Of a DNA stretch of 58,412 nt, positions 20,179-32,585 are shown piece by piece. The stretch covers positions 1 through 58,412 of the forward strand of contig FWCC01000587.1 in assembly GCA_900169235.1 (NCBI GenBank). The letters run 5' to 3'. The DNA is from Zarea fungicola. Its lineage: Eukaryota > Ascomycota > Sordariomycetes > Hypocreales > Cordycipitaceae. Position 1 is the stretch's first letter. Each line of letters begins with the position of its first letter. The translations under genes were made by a program, and so were the position numbers. Below the pieces are notes generated by a model. That model saw nothing but the letters and a program-made list of their open reading frames with translations, was not told where the DNA came from and did not search any database.

Positions 20179-21517
20179 TGTAATGTGTGTTTCCGGATGT
20201 AACTGTATGGTGACGGACGGTGAAGAAGTCGATGGAAAGAGCTTCATACGTTGCTCACAAGTGGTGGGGTAGCAGCGACAGTTGCTGGAGGGGCTAGCCA
20301 GTGACGTTGTGTGGAGTGGTTTGTTAGTGGCCACGGTTTAACTAGGCAGCATGGTGACGTGACGGAGGCAGGCCTTGAATGAGACTGCCATGGCAATGGT
20401 TACGTTTGAAAACGAGGTCAATTGGATCTCTATGAGACAGATTGGTCAACAGTGATGTATGGAGAACAGGAAATGCAGCAAGCCGCGCGATGGGCCAGAG
20501 GCAGGACAAGTACAGATTGAGTTTCCAGCTCCAGATTTACCACATTTACTTTACATAGCCACCAGTCGGAGGAAAGACGCAAGATTACTTGTTTGGGCAG
20601 GTAAATTTCCGGCGCAACCATCTATTTGTAGAGGTATGTAGTAGTTACACCTCTGCTCGTATCGACGGTGCTTATAAATAAAACTGTGTCACTTCAAGCC
20701 AGAGACCTGCACTGTAAACCCTGCTGCGACAGATGTTAGTGGCCTGGAACATGTGATGAGGTCACCAAGAGACGCCACCATCGTGAAGAGTGTCACGCCT
20801 ATAACCAGAGTGTAATGGACAAGACCAAGATGAAGAAATGTTGAGAAATTTCCATGTCCAAGTTCAAGTCCAGGTTCAATAGTAATTTCATCGCGATAGG
20901 ATAACTTTGTGGTAGAAAAGTACATGCAGAGAGGTAGTGTTCAGCCATTGTGGCTTAGTCAACCAGGCCCAGCTTCCATCTCTTCGGGAATGACAAGACA
21001 GCCTCTGGGCGGAGCAGCTCTGCCCCTACAGTGAGACTCTCCAGCGCACCTTGTGCCACAGTTAGCACGTCAGTGCCGCCACAAGCACCCGAACAATGTC
21101 AACACCGCCCGCTCGGCTAAGGGGGCAATAGCGAAGCTGTTAGTAGGCTTCACGCCCAAACAGCCGCTCCGAGGTCCCTCCTCCGCTCCAACTTCACCAG
21201 CCTACTACCTAGCTGGCAAACGCTTCCGGTCGCAACTTTTCCCCTTCTCAATTTACCTAATCCTCTCAAACGCCAACATATTCTGTCATCTGGTTTCTTT
21301 TGCTTGGCGCTTTTTGCCTCCTCTTTTTTTTCTTTTTTAATATCATTGCTTGAACGGCAGCCCCACGAGCTCTACCTCTCTGCGTCGCAGCACCACCCAC
21401 CCTTGGCAGGCGGACAGTACTGAACCCCCCCCAGTCAACGACCCGACAACTTGTCCTCGGCCACATCGTCATTCCACTCCCACAACCTTGTATCGCGACC
21501 CGACAACACCGCCCATT
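20179..21517. promoter_or_regulatory. Divergent promoter region, UBX gene and scs2
   Basis: 1.34 kb between two divergent starts. A minus frame at 20689..20925 (78 codons) is the longest candidate but has no domain and no splice support. The scs2 side carries a C/T-rich leader (21220-21517). Confidence 0.5.
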
Positions 21518-22770
21518 ATGTCTATCGATGTCGAGCCCTTGGAGCTGAACTTCCGACGTGCGTTTGCCAACAAAAATACATAGCTGCTCAGCGAAGCTTC
21601 CTGCTAACGTCATATTCGTCTCCCAAAGGCCCCTTTACCGTCGAAGTGTCCCAGACTCTCACCATCAAGAACACTAGCTCTACGCCATTGGCTTTCAAGG
21701 TATGGTGATCTTGTGCACGCGCAGCTATCTACCCGAAGCGTCTTGCGCAAAACTATCCTGGAGGAGCCATGATGCTGACCTCGTTCAGGTTAAAACCACA
21801 GCTCCCAGACAGTATGCCTTTGGACCCCTCTTCTTCACGACGCCTTGGCCCTCTCAATTAACACGCCCTATAGATACTGCGTTCGACCTAATGCCGGCCG
21901 CATCGAACCTGGCCAAGATTTCGATGTCTCCGGTACGTGCGACGAGCCCTTTCCGATTGAGCCCAGCGCAAAACATGCTAACACGCCACCACCACACAGT
22001 CCTTTTGCAGGCCATGAAGGCCGACCCTCCATCCGACACGAAATGCCGCGACAAGTTTCTTGTGCAGACTGCACCCATTACTGGAGATAAGGAGTTTACC
22101 AGCATTGGCGAGGTGGTGAGTCGGCATTGTACTCTCGGCGCAAAAAATTAGCCTTTTTGCATTGAGCTAACGGAGGAGACGTAGCTTGACAACACGGATA
22201 AGAGCCTGAAGCAGGAGAGAAAAATTCGCGTAAACTGGTTGCCCGCCAGCGGCGATGACGAGCTTATTGCCGCTCCCGCTGTGACGCCCAGCAAGAAGCT
22301 CATCAATGGTGTAAGTGTTTCTCTCCTAGAAAACGACTCTCCTAAGCCATGTAGTACTAAAATTGGCAATGAAGAACGTGGATACCCCAGACGCAACCCG
22401 AAGCTACTCCTCGCCGAGCGCCGGCGCACCGCCGCCCTATGAAGACGACGTTTCCGCGGTCTCGGTCGACGAAAAGGCTTCCCTAGAGACACCAGCCGCC
22501 TCGGTGGTTAGCCGTGCCATCCCCGCCGTCCAGGAGGCCGGCAAGGAGACTCTAGAAACCATAAAGTCCCAGCTGGCCACTGCGCAGGCCGAGCTTGTCA
22601 AGTTGAAGGACAGTGGTCTGCGCCAGCGCGTCGTTCCGAGCGAGAGCAGCGAGAAGAAGCCGGCTCCCGAGCTGGCTCAGGCGGTGAAGCAAACTGCTGA
22701 CGGTGTGTCGGTGCAAATTGTGGCTTTGTTGTGTCTTTTGAGCTTTTTGCTTGCATACTTTTTCTTTTAA
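21518..22770 (+). CDS. scs2: VAP/Scs2 family ER membrane-contact protein
   Basis: Seven exons: 21518..21557, 21629..21699, 21789..21811, 21874..21932, 22000..22115, 22185..22310 and 22375..22770, giving 276 aa; the third exon is only 23 nt. Residues 1-125 are the MSP domain: MSIDVEPLELNF, RPFTVEVSQTLTIKN, STPLAFKVKTTAPRQYCVRP, GRIEPGQDFDVSVLLQAMK. The TTAPRQYCVRP stretch is the FFAT-binding face. An acidic, Pro-rich linker with coiled-coil potential follows, and the C-terminal LLCLLSFLLAYFFF is a tail anchor. Scs2 holds ER to plasma membrane and recruits lipid-metabolism proteins with FFAT motifs. The acceptor of the last exon (ATGAAG, 15 nt after a TACTAA-like branch site) is the least sure boundary; it was chosen to keep the frame. 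Confidence 0.94.
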
Positions 22771-23507
22771 AACCCCGAAAGAAGGTTGTTTTGTGTCCAT
22801 CTATCTGTGTGTGTATGTGTTTGTCACTGTGTGGTCTAAGAAATACGAGAGAGGGTGAAGAAGGTGGAAAAGAGAAGAGGTATGACGATTTGGCTATCAA
22901 GAACAAAAATGGGAAAGTTGGGGAGGGAGTTTTGAGTGTTTGCAAATTGCACCTTGAGTTGATTTTTTCTCTCTTTGCGAGAATGGGGGAGAGAGCGTCT
23001 TTTTTACGACTTTATTACATTACATTCTACCTAGGCTTTACGGATCCCTTGTAGTTTTCGTTTTGTGCTGTTATTACCGTTGTTCTATCTCATTAGTATT
23101 ATCAGTAGTAGTTGGTAGCTGCATTTATTGTTTCATCATGACGATTCCTTTATTAAGCTAGGTCCCTTTCTTCTTCTGGTGCTAAAAACCAACCTCTTCA
23201 TTCCATGCACGCCGTCCACCAGCAGTCGTGGTGGGAGTACATCACAATAGCTGGCATTGTTTCTATACTTTATAGCCATGCAATTTTGCCAATCTTAAGC
23301 AACGAAAAGCAATATGCAATATGCAAAGCATCGCAGCTCTAAACTAGTCTACCGCCAAAAATTCAACTCCGCAACGCCTGAAACAAGACAAAATCAACAA
23401 CACCCTTGCAATTGTGAACCAGTAATTGCTCATTCATTTTCATACTTGGAAGCACCTTCATACAAAGGATAAAGAGATGGCCTATTTCGTTGTTTTTATC
23501 GGCCTCT
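22771..23507. other. Convergent 3' ends, no gene
   Basis: 737 bp between scs2 and the desaturase. G/T-rich and A/G-rich low-complexity sequence at 22800-22990, otherwise A/T rich. No ORF with support. Confidence 0.6.
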
Positions 23508-24786
23508 CTATGCTTGAATCTCACTCTCCTTCCAGCTCATGGCCCCTCCCACAATGCGGCCACCATTCTGGCGCTTGACGCGGCAGTTCATGCCCACATT
23601 CTCGTCCCAGATGAAGCGCCAAATTGCATTGACCCAGCTCTCGTGGCGGGGGAGGTCGTCGTAAAACTCGCTCGCAATGCGGTTGACCTTGTGCAGGCGC
23701 GTCCACGGGACCGCGGGAAAGTCGTGGTGCTCATTGTGCAGGCCGACGTTGTAGGTGAGCCAGTTGAGGGGTCCGTAGTAGGAAAAGGTCTCGGGCACGG
23801 GAATCTTGTTGGCCGGGTCGCGCTGCGTGGGCGTGACTGTCTCGTACACGTAGTGCTCGGCGATGAAGTGGCCGGCAACGGGGTGCAGGCTACCGGCGAG
23901 GAACGAGGAGAGGATCAAGTAGTAGAGGGCCTTTGACGAGGTGAAGTGGACGAGGACGGCGTCAAAGGCGACCTGGGCGGCAATGTTGAGGGCGTGGATG
24001 CGGGTGAGAGGCACGCGGTAAACAGTCATGGGCCGGAGGGCGTAAAAGAGGATCTGAAAGGTGCAGAAAAAGGTCTTGCCAAGGATGGAGTCGAGGAAGA
24101 AGGCTTCGAGCGCGGTAGGAAGATCGGTGTCGAGTCCGTCGACGCCTAGAGACTTGTGGTGAGTTAGGTGGTATGGCTGTAGGCAAATTGTTAGTGGATC
24201 GAAATTGCCAAGTAGGGACCGCATCTTGCTCATACTCGGAAGGAGGCGCTGTACGGGATGCCAATGGGCAGGTTGGCAAAGATGGCCAGAAGGCGGTTGG
24301 CCGTGGCATTCCTGAAGGCTAGGTTGTGCGAGATTTCGTGAATGGCGAGGAAGAGGTTCTGGTTGGCCGTGGCACCAATGACGTATGCAATGGCCCAGAA
24401 TTTGAGTGACCAGAAGGGTGTCGACTGGAGATAGACGGCCAGCGCAACTTGGAGAGCGACGACTCCGGTGACGACGTATTTGGTTAGGGGCTCAGGACCG
24501 CAGAGCTTTGTGATCTAGGTAGCGTTAATGGATTTGATTAACGGACGCAAGAATAAAGGGTGTGGCGGAATCGGGAACAGATCGTTGCTCTATCCTGCTG
24601 GGTTCGTACCTCGGGGTGCTTCTTGATTATCTCGAGCCGTCTGGTTCGATGTGGCTCCTCGGTGTACGTCCAGAAGAAGTCCTTGGGGCCATTGGCGTCC
24701 GTCTTGACCTCGCTGCTGTCCTTTGTCGTCTGCTTGTTGCCCTTGGCCGCAGCAGTCTTTGACACGGTCCCCGTCGTAGCCGCCAT
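23508..24786 (-). CDS. Sphingolipid delta-4 desaturase (DES1 family)
   Basis: Exons on the minus strand: 24610..24786, 24236..24514 and 23508..24176, giving 374 aa; introns 95 and 59 nt. The N-terminal signature KDFFWTYTEEPHRTRRLEII is the Lipid_DES motif. Three His boxes follow: HEISHN (118-123), HLTHH (155-159) and HNEHHD (279-284), which bind the di-iron centre. Hydrophobic segments at about 70-115 and 180-245 are the membrane spans. The enzyme adds the delta-4 double bond to the dihydroceramide base in the ER, a step of glucosylceramide synthesis in filamentous fungi. An alanine/threonine/lysine-rich N-terminus of about 34 residues precedes the motif. The family assignment is firm. Confidence 0.95.
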
Positions 24787-25732
24787 TGTGGTATGTGTAG
24801 TCGGGGCCGATTCGGGTCAATTTTTTTAAGTCGATTGTTGAAGGAGGGTAGCTAAATTTAGCCTTTCGTCAGGAACCGTTACTCGATAACGGACAGGGGC
24901 TAGAACGGCGCCAGATTGTAGTGGCCAAACGTTGAGCGATAAAGACGAGGTGCAGTGGCGATTCGATGGGGAAGAAGGTTCTAACGAATGGACGATTAGG
25001 ATGGATATTATTGATTTTTCCAGCAGGAGGGAAAAAATGCAGGAGATAAAGAAGGCAGAAAAAGAGGCGGTGCTACAACAGCTGGCACTGGCCGGGCAAA
25101 GAAAGCTGGGGACGATTCCAAGGACGGCTGCTAATTTAGTGGCAGGCACGGGGAAAAGAATTGGGGCCAGGAACAAGCATGTGTTGGTGTGTTGCCACTG
25201 GTTGGCTGGTTTATTTTATTTATTAGCAACAACACTTTTACAAAAAGCCGAGATCTGCTGATGCGGAAACCGAGATCCCGGCCAGCCACCTTTCAACTCC
25301 AAATCAGCGGCCTTGGTGTAAGCCAATGTGTAGCATGGTTGCAAGACCAGGCCAGTAATGGTTATTAGTGCCTTTCATTCAGAACAAGGAATCATCACAG
25401 GGAAACAGCTCACTACGCCTACTCCTCTCCCGTCTATACTTGTTCTATATCATCACAAGAAAATGCAATCGTCGCGCACCCTGAATGGTGCTGGTATATA
25501 ATTGAATTTCGCAATGGCTGTTGTGCCAACAGCCCTGGGTTCTTTGGGAATCGTCGTGTACGCCGCAGCCCACTGCTGCTATGCCCCTGCGTCCTGTTGG
25601 GTTGTGAGGGGCATAAAATATTCACAATAAAATCGAAAAACAAAATTCGTCTAGACACGGCATGCAGAAACATATACTCCAGTCTTGGAACAGAAAAAAA
25701 AAAGGAAGAAAAATCAAGTCTCTGCGTCCTCC
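24787..25732. other. Spacer between two minus-strand genes
   Basis: 946 bp with the desaturase promoter and the 3' end of the permease. A plus frame at 24932..25261 (109 codons) is highly charged but has no domain and overlaps a minus frame. Not annotated. Confidence 0.5.
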
Positions 25733-27404
25733 TCACAGGCCGTTGCTCGCGCACGAAAAGACGCTGCCTACTCCCTCGTCGAAAGAGTCAATGATGCCCT
25801 GTACACTGGCATACGTTCCCACACTCAGAAACATGATGCCGATGAGGATTATGATGACGTTGAGAATGTTGGACGCAATGTCAACAATCGCGTTCTCCTT
25901 TTTCCCAGATTCTCTGTCCACCTTGCGCATCCGAAAGTAGGCGACTCCCCAAAAGATGAAGCCGAACCAGCTATCAAATAGCGATGACATGACCGACAGA
26001 ACTAGGTTTCCACAGTTAGCCTAAAAAAATCTCAAGATTTTTATTTTTATTTTTATTTATTTTTGCAGGTACTCACGAGAAGAGAAGAATGGGATAACCT
26101 GGGAGATGATAAACGCCGCAATCCAGGTAGCGAGAAGGATGCCGGCCCAGGACCCCCATCCAACGAGCGTGTGGTCGTTGAGATGGCGTGAGTTGTGGAA
26201 TAGACGGAAAAAGATGAAACGGCCAGTTACCGAGGCGTAGAGGCAGCCGAGGAAGATTAACGTGGGTATCATGAAGGAAAAGGAAACCTTCTTGTACTCG
26301 TCGGTGAGGGATCCGAAAGCAGGGGCGGTAATGTAGTTGTTGCCAACATAGACATACATGACTCCGCCAACCACGGAGAAGACGATGACTTCTGCAATTG
26401 TGCAAGCCCACAGCGACTTGGGGAATTCGCTACAGCACGGTTAGTTTTACAGAATCAAGTTGTTACAGGGTCAACCAAAAAAAAAAAACATACCGAGGGT
26501 CGCGCATCTCTGCAATGAAGCTTGGCAGAGTAATCTGTCCGATAAAGGTATAGCTAATATTGAGAAACGCCGCCATGCCCTGGACAAATGTGACGCTCGC
26601 ATCGGGGAAAAGATCATACACAATGTCCCCTGAGCCAGCCGAGGCAGGAGGGTGCTTCTGTACACCAGCAAACACGGTAGCGAGGAGGACAGAGATGAAG
26701 GTGAAAAAGGCCGACGCCGTGCCCAGCTTGGACATCATGCTAAACGTGCGAGGCAGGGAGCCAACCCAGCAGATAAAGGTCACCAGCACGCCAAACTCGA
26801 CGGTGCGGCAGCCGCCAATGTGATCGCTCTGCGTCATGGTGTTGAGGTACTTGGCGCCAACGAGGACGTGGAGGGCCTGGATAAAGGTGTTGTTGAGGAT
26901 GAACATGATGGCCGTCCCCCACCAAGCCCATTTCTTGCCCCAAAACAGGGTCTGGCCGAGGTCACAGACGTCGCGGACCTCGGGGTGACGGAGGCAAAAT
27001 TTCCACAAAATCAGGCTCGTGTAGAGGACAAAGGCAGCCACGACGACAGTCAGGATGATGCCCGGCACGAGTCCCAGATAGCGATACGACCACGGGAAGC
27101 TCATAATGGCGAGGCAGATATACTCGCTAAAGAGCAGAGCGGCCGTCTTTTGCCATGAGCAGGTGCGGTACTGAATGGCAGCGCCGTCTTCGGCCGCAAG
27201 CTGTCGGTCGAGGATTTCCGAGGCCGTCTCCGAGGTGTCTCCGTCCTCGCCCTTGAGATGCTCGGGAATGGGTGCAATGCGCGGGCCAACAAAGACATCT
27301 TTGCCGCCAAAGATGGAAGCCCATCTGGACGAAGAGGTCCTTTGGGCCTGGGGGGCGCCCTCGAGATCTGATGGCGAGGATGCCTTGAATAGCTTTTCAG
27401 ACAT
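25733..27404 (-). CDS. AAAP-family amino-acid permease (Mtr-like)
   Basis: Exons on the minus strand: 26494..27404, 26077..26429 and 25733..26001, giving 510 aa. A hydrophilic N-terminus of about 90 residues leads to about 11 hydrophobic spans, starting with TAALLFSEYICLAIMSFPWS, the Aa_trans signature of the first helix. Other spans include LVPGIILTVVVAAFVLYTSL and the last, NVIIILIGIMFLSVGTYASV. This fits the fungal neutral/aromatic amino-acid permease group of Neurospora Mtr. It should act at the plasma membrane with a proton gradient. The start is the ATG in a good context (CACCATG) rather than one 96 nt upstream. Intron 1 contains a run of 12 A in the plus strand right after its donor. 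Substrate not predictable. Confidence 0.92.
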
Positions 27405-29884
27405 GGTGCAAGCCTGATTGAATGTGCACAATGCTTGTTTGCAAGGTGTTGTTTGTCTTGGATCGGTAGAGGTGTGCGAGCTAGGATGGCCGCACAGCAA
27501 CTATGAGTTTAGGCGCATTCGTGAGGGTTGAGACAGGGACTGAGTCGCAACGACAACTACCTAGTAAAATGATGAGGTCGAAAAACAACAAAATTAAAAG
27601 ATATGCATGTGCGACGGTACTGGCGATGTAAAATGTATGATTAAAAGGACTGGCGAAAGCCGTTCAAGTTTTCATGTATACCCGCAGGCGGTAGGTAAAC
27701 TCTGTCGAGAATGAAAACGGAATTGAGAGACACTGGTGTTGACTAGACGGGGGGCGGGTGCAAGTTTTAAGACAGAGACCTGAACCCGTCCATGGCAATA
27801 CATTCCACAGTGAGAATAGCACCAATCTCACTCGTTTGACCTGCAGCTCGTTAATCCCAGCAAGCGGCCTTTTTTGCAGTTGACTAGCAGTATTCAGTAT
27901 TAGAAGCCCATGAACGAACGAGTAATACAGCGGTCGGCGCCGCAATTCAACAAAGAAGGCTGCGATGACGTCTTGAGAAGCCCCTGTAATGCGCCCGCTA
28001 GTCCCCCACAGTGGGCGGCGCCATTGGATTAGCGCCATGAGTGGCTTCTCAAGATGTTCTATACAGTGCATCTTGTCATCTTGTTTCACTGGTTCTGTTT
28101 CGCGGGGGCTTTTTTTTGGGGCGGTTGTTGCTCTTGGCTGTGTGAGGGGTGCGAGTCTTGAGCGCCTCGCCAAGTCGCTTCGAACCGGATTTGCACTCCA
28201 AGCGTATGTTTGGTGTCTCCTTGGCGATGCCATCGTTTCACAGTTTGACGGCTGGCTTGAAGCTTGTTCCTGGCAGGAAGCAGCAGTGAAATGGCAGTGC
28301 TTTGCCAAGTACTAGCAATGCAGTCTTATTGGCAGCACAGTGCTAATTTCCAAGTGCATTTCCAAATGCCGTACTTGGCCTGATAGGTGGCGGCTCGGTG
28401 GCTCATGCTAGAGCCGGGTGGCAGCGAGGGAGCAAGTAGACTAGATTGGCACCGAGTTTATTATATTAGCCAGATGCACAGTACGGAGCAGATTGCAGCG
28501 AGCCAGGGATAAAAGAGGCCCGCCCGAAGCAAGTGGATTGCGTTGTGAGAGGCAAACAGGATGAGGCTCGTGCCCCCACTGTATTTTTTCTTGATTGTCA
28601 ATTTCAAGCTGGCAACTGGATGAGTGACATTTGCTTCGACGAATAGCGTTGCATTTGCCAGTTCAAGGTCAAAATAAAATTGATGGACAAGATAGGCCCC
28701 CGCTGTTTGAAATTTGAAAAATAAGAATTAAAAATTTTCAACGGTTGTCCGTCCACCTTGTTGGCCTTATCACAAGCCACGCGACCGGCAAGTGGTCCGA
28801 CAGCAGGCAGGGAACAACAGAGCTTAACCCCGTCATGAATGACGCCGGTAAATCAAAACATTCAAACTCGGTCAACTCCGGCAGACAAAACTCAGTGTTT
28901 TCTTTCATCATTGGAATTACTTGGTAATTTGAATTTTATGTAATGCAATTTACTCTAACGCCCAATGGCTCCCCGAGTCGATATCAGCCATTCACTACCA
29001 GAAAGTATTTGTCGCTATCGTCATCAGTCCATGTCCATCACGCAATCCGCACCATCGCGGGCCTCGCATCGACGACCCGTAAGCCTTGGCGTTTCCAGGT
29101 GGCAGGTTTGTCATATGCCTCGTGCCAGACAAAAGGCAACTAAGTAAGCCATGAATGGCCGCGATCGGCCACTGCCGAGTTGTCAGGTTTTACGTTGCAT
29201 GCTATCTCTCAAACGACAATTTCCTATTTAATGAAACGCGCATCATTCGGCTTTGTAAACCAAGGCTTCTGTTTTTTGCATGTGCGCTGTTGCACTACGG
29301 ATCTGACTCCAACCTTCCGCTGCATGCGGATCCTGATCTCACGAGATGTTAGATCCGAGGGACTGGCCCAACCGAGACAGGGTAAACCCTTACGGCCATG
29401 TAATTTTTGCATGCAACGCTCTCCAAAGTTGTCAAGGGTGTGCATTGGCATCAATGCCAATTTTTACGCGTCTATGATGACCAGCCATAGCCACTGGCCT
29501 GCGGCGTCTTGAAACGGCGGGCCAAGCCATGGGAAACCCAAGATTGAGATGCGGGGAGCTGTTCATCCAGACCAACTACTAAGTCAAGTAGCAGGTAAGC
29601 CGCAACTGCCTTATTGCTCTACGCCACAGCGACAGATGGTGTAGCGAGTTGAACAGTGCGGCAGGAGAAGCACCAACAGATGGGACAAATTCTTTCGACT
29701 GCGTTTGGTCATGCAACTTTTCTGCGAATAAATGTATGAATACAAGGGTATCAAAACTTTCAAAGGGTAATTCTTATTAATAACAGTGTTGCGTGAGGCT
29801 GGGCGTCCACGGTTAGCTTTAGCCCGATACTTCCAGGCTGGATAGCCTCTTGCTTGCCGGACTTACACCAAACAACTGCACAGC
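27405..29884. other. Large spacer with no supported gene
   Basis: About 2.5 kb. The longest frames, 27664..28308 (-, 214 codons) and 27989..28315 (+), overlap on opposite strands and show no domain. 28560-28740 and 29700-29780 are A/T rich. 27405..27900 should hold the permease promoter, and the last 200 bp that of the kinase-like gene. I found no transposon ORF. Confidence 0.5.
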
Positions 29885-31192
29885 ATGGCACCACTGGACA
29901 GTGACGAAAAAGAGAGGCTACTCGCCTCCATTTTGCAAGAGCTTTCTAAAACACCTTATGCATGCTCTTCTCTAGAACCCCTACTAAGCGGAACTACAAA
30001 TTTCACCTTTCGTGGACACCTGGTAACGGCGCTACCAGAGTCCAAAGTACAGACAGTTGTGGTCAAGCACACAACTGGCCATGTTGCGCTGAACAAGGAC
30101 TTTCTTATTGATATTTCCCGTTGCGTTAGTGATTTCATACCTCTTTATCCCTATTCTCATGGTTTTAAAATTTATCTAGCTTTTTGAAGTCTATACACTG
30201 CAGGCGCTCAATAATTTTCCAGTCGCTAGACCTGGCTCTGGTGACTCATTCGCGGCCCAGTCTCCTCGCCTCCATCACTTCAATGAGAGTGCCAACATTC
30301 AGGTGCTCCAGGATATTCCCCATGCCTTGGATCTAAGTGAAATCCTCGACACGCCCGCTGCAGACACCAAAGTGTCTGCCGTGCAGGTTACAGAGGTCGG
30401 ACGAGCCACGGGCTCCTGGCTCCGTCGCTTCCATCAATGGACCGCGGAGCCTGCGCAGCAGGCCCTTGCCGAGAGAGTGGCCAAGAACAAGGGCATGCGC
30501 AAAATCAAGGCGCGCATTACTTGCAATGCATTCATTGGCGTTTTGCAGAATTTTCCAGATATTTACGAGCCGTATGCCGACACGCTGGGTTTGGTCCGGG
30601 ACATGGCTACCAGGGAATTTGAGCGCCAGCCGGGACTGCATGATGAAGAGGATAGCTGGGGGGTTATTCATGGGGATTTTTGGTCTGGCAAGTAAGTTTT
30701 CAAAGTTTTGCTTGATAAACTACTGTTTTGCATAGTGACTGATGTTTTTTTTTTCTTTCTTTCTAAAGCATTCTTGCCCCAGCTTCGCTTCTCACTCCCA
30801 TGTGTGCCGACCATGACAACGGCGGGCGTGTCGGTATTATTGATTGGGAGTCTTGCCAATTTGGCCCCCGCGCGTTTGACATTGGTGGCATGATTGGCGA
30901 CATGTGCGAACGTAACCATTTCAAGGGTGTCCGGGCCGCAATATCTGCATTGGAAGGCTTCACAGCGGGCTATGGTCCTATCAGCGACAGCCTCGCGTTT
31001 CGCTCTGCCATTCAAGCTGGTATTTTCCTCATTACGTGGTATATCCGTCGAGATCCCACAGGTCCTTTACCTGCGCCTCTGGAAGTTGCTCGAGAGGCAA
31101 TGAAGTTGGGCGTTCAGTTTATTATTAGGGGCTGGGAAAGAGATAAAGTCTGGTTCAAGAAGAGCATTCTCTCTTCTTTATTTACGGAATAA
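29885..31192 (+). CDS. Phosphotransferase-family (APH-fold) kinase-like protein
   Basis: Exons 29885..30124, 30180..30691 and 30769..31192, giving 391 aa; introns 55 and 77 nt, the second with a T-rich stretch before the acceptor. The C-terminal half has the APH catalytic motifs: HGDFWSGN (244-251; catalytic Asp246, metal Asn251) and GIIDWESC (Asp276), each in the right order. The N-lobe has VVVKHTTGH with the likely ATP-binding Lys (about residue 60). The fold covers aminoglycoside, choline, fructosamine and methylthioribose kinases; fungal members often have unknown small-molecule substrates. No partner gene points to a pathway. The family is sure, the substrate is not. Confidence 0.9.
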
Positions 31193-32585
31193 TGTTGTTG
31201 AGACGAGCAGCAATTCCATCTTTTCCTCCCGTTTGTCCACACGTAGTCGACATATAAATGCTGCGGGTGAGCACTGTCGGCTGCCCGAAAAGGCAATTTG
31301 TATATATGTATCTGACTGTAGCTGAGACAAGTCGATGGCTTCGAAAAACATGCAAGAGCAGAGGTAGCTGAAATACCTTGCCCCAATTTCGCCGTACTTG
31401 ACCACCCTCTATCTCTTCTCATCACCTATACTCACTCTTTTTCTTTTCTTTTTTCCAAGGTTTCACAACGACAGCCCCTGATGCTGTGCTATCAAACCAC
31501 ATTCCCAAGTTCAGACACTACAAAATGACGGCAGCCGCATGTTTATATTACAAGTGTAAGTTTTCTTCGCTGGGTGATATGAGTTTTTTTTATTATTATT
31601 ACTAATTCTTTTGGCGGAGCCCTATCAATGAGGCTGTAAATAGTGTTGGCACTCAGCAACATCAGACGCTGTTGGCTGCCTGTACCAACACACTCACACA
31701 CACCACATGTCACTCATACAACACCGTTAATCTCTTTGTACACGGTACCTGTGACTAGGAGATCAGATGACGACAATGATCAACACCGCTAACCAATGCA
31801 ACATAAAGCCAGGCACGGCAGCTAATTAAGAACGCGTCTTGTGGCTTTCGTTGTGGCTGGAGCTAATAAACATGTTGTGGCTCAACACGTCTGTCAACCC
31901 ATTTAGTCCTGGCGCGTCACCTCCACCTCACCTTGGGCCGGCTCCAGGGGTCAACACGGCCAGCAGCGCCCAGTCACGCGATTGACCCAGCTGTACCTGT
32001 ACCTGTACCGCTGTCAGCTCCCCCTGTAAGAAGCCAGTAATCCACTTGCTCGGGCACCTACAGGCAGACGACAGCCATTCACTCAGCCCGATCTGTCCTC
32101 TAACGAAACCCTTGAAAAAGCTGCTCTGGAGCTTGCCAACTTGCCAAGCCAAAAAAAAATCATTAGCACACTCATTTTTCCTTAGACCGCCCTGGTGACT
32201 TTCACAAGCCCCAAAAAATTGTCCATCCAACCACAACCACCAACTCTCTTGTTCAACGCGAACGCCTCTTCTGTCCCTTGGCCCCCTCCGTCATTCTCGA
32301 CGCATCGCCTACGTTTGCCTCTATCGACAAATCGACGGCAACCGCTTCCACGACTACTAAACTCCGATCTGGCGAATAGCACCGGGCCAAAAGCTTCCGT
32401 CTCCGCCGAAAACATTCAAGCTTGTGATCGGTGGACCCTGCAACAGATTGGCACACAGAAAAAAAAAACTAGGCAGCTGAACGGACGAAGCAACGCAACC
32501 TGCCCGAATCTTTTGACGAAAAAGAGCCAAGGACAATAACTTCAAACATACCACACCGCTCCATCGGGCGGCCCTCGTCGCTCCG
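31193..32585. other. Spacer and ICE2 promoter/leader
   Basis: 1.39 kb with no supported gene. 31430-31620 is A/T rich. 32200-32585 is a C-rich leader before ICE2; open frames here (32195..32539 +) are low-complexity and have no domain. Confidence 0.5.

Noticed and set aside
24932..25261. 109-codon plus-strand frame near the desaturase promoter
   Set aside because: Charged but without family, overlapped by a minus frame; lies where promoter sequence is expected.
27664..28308. 214-codon minus-strand frame in the large spacer
   Set aside because: No recognisable fold, overlaps plus frame 27989..28315 and has unremarkable composition.
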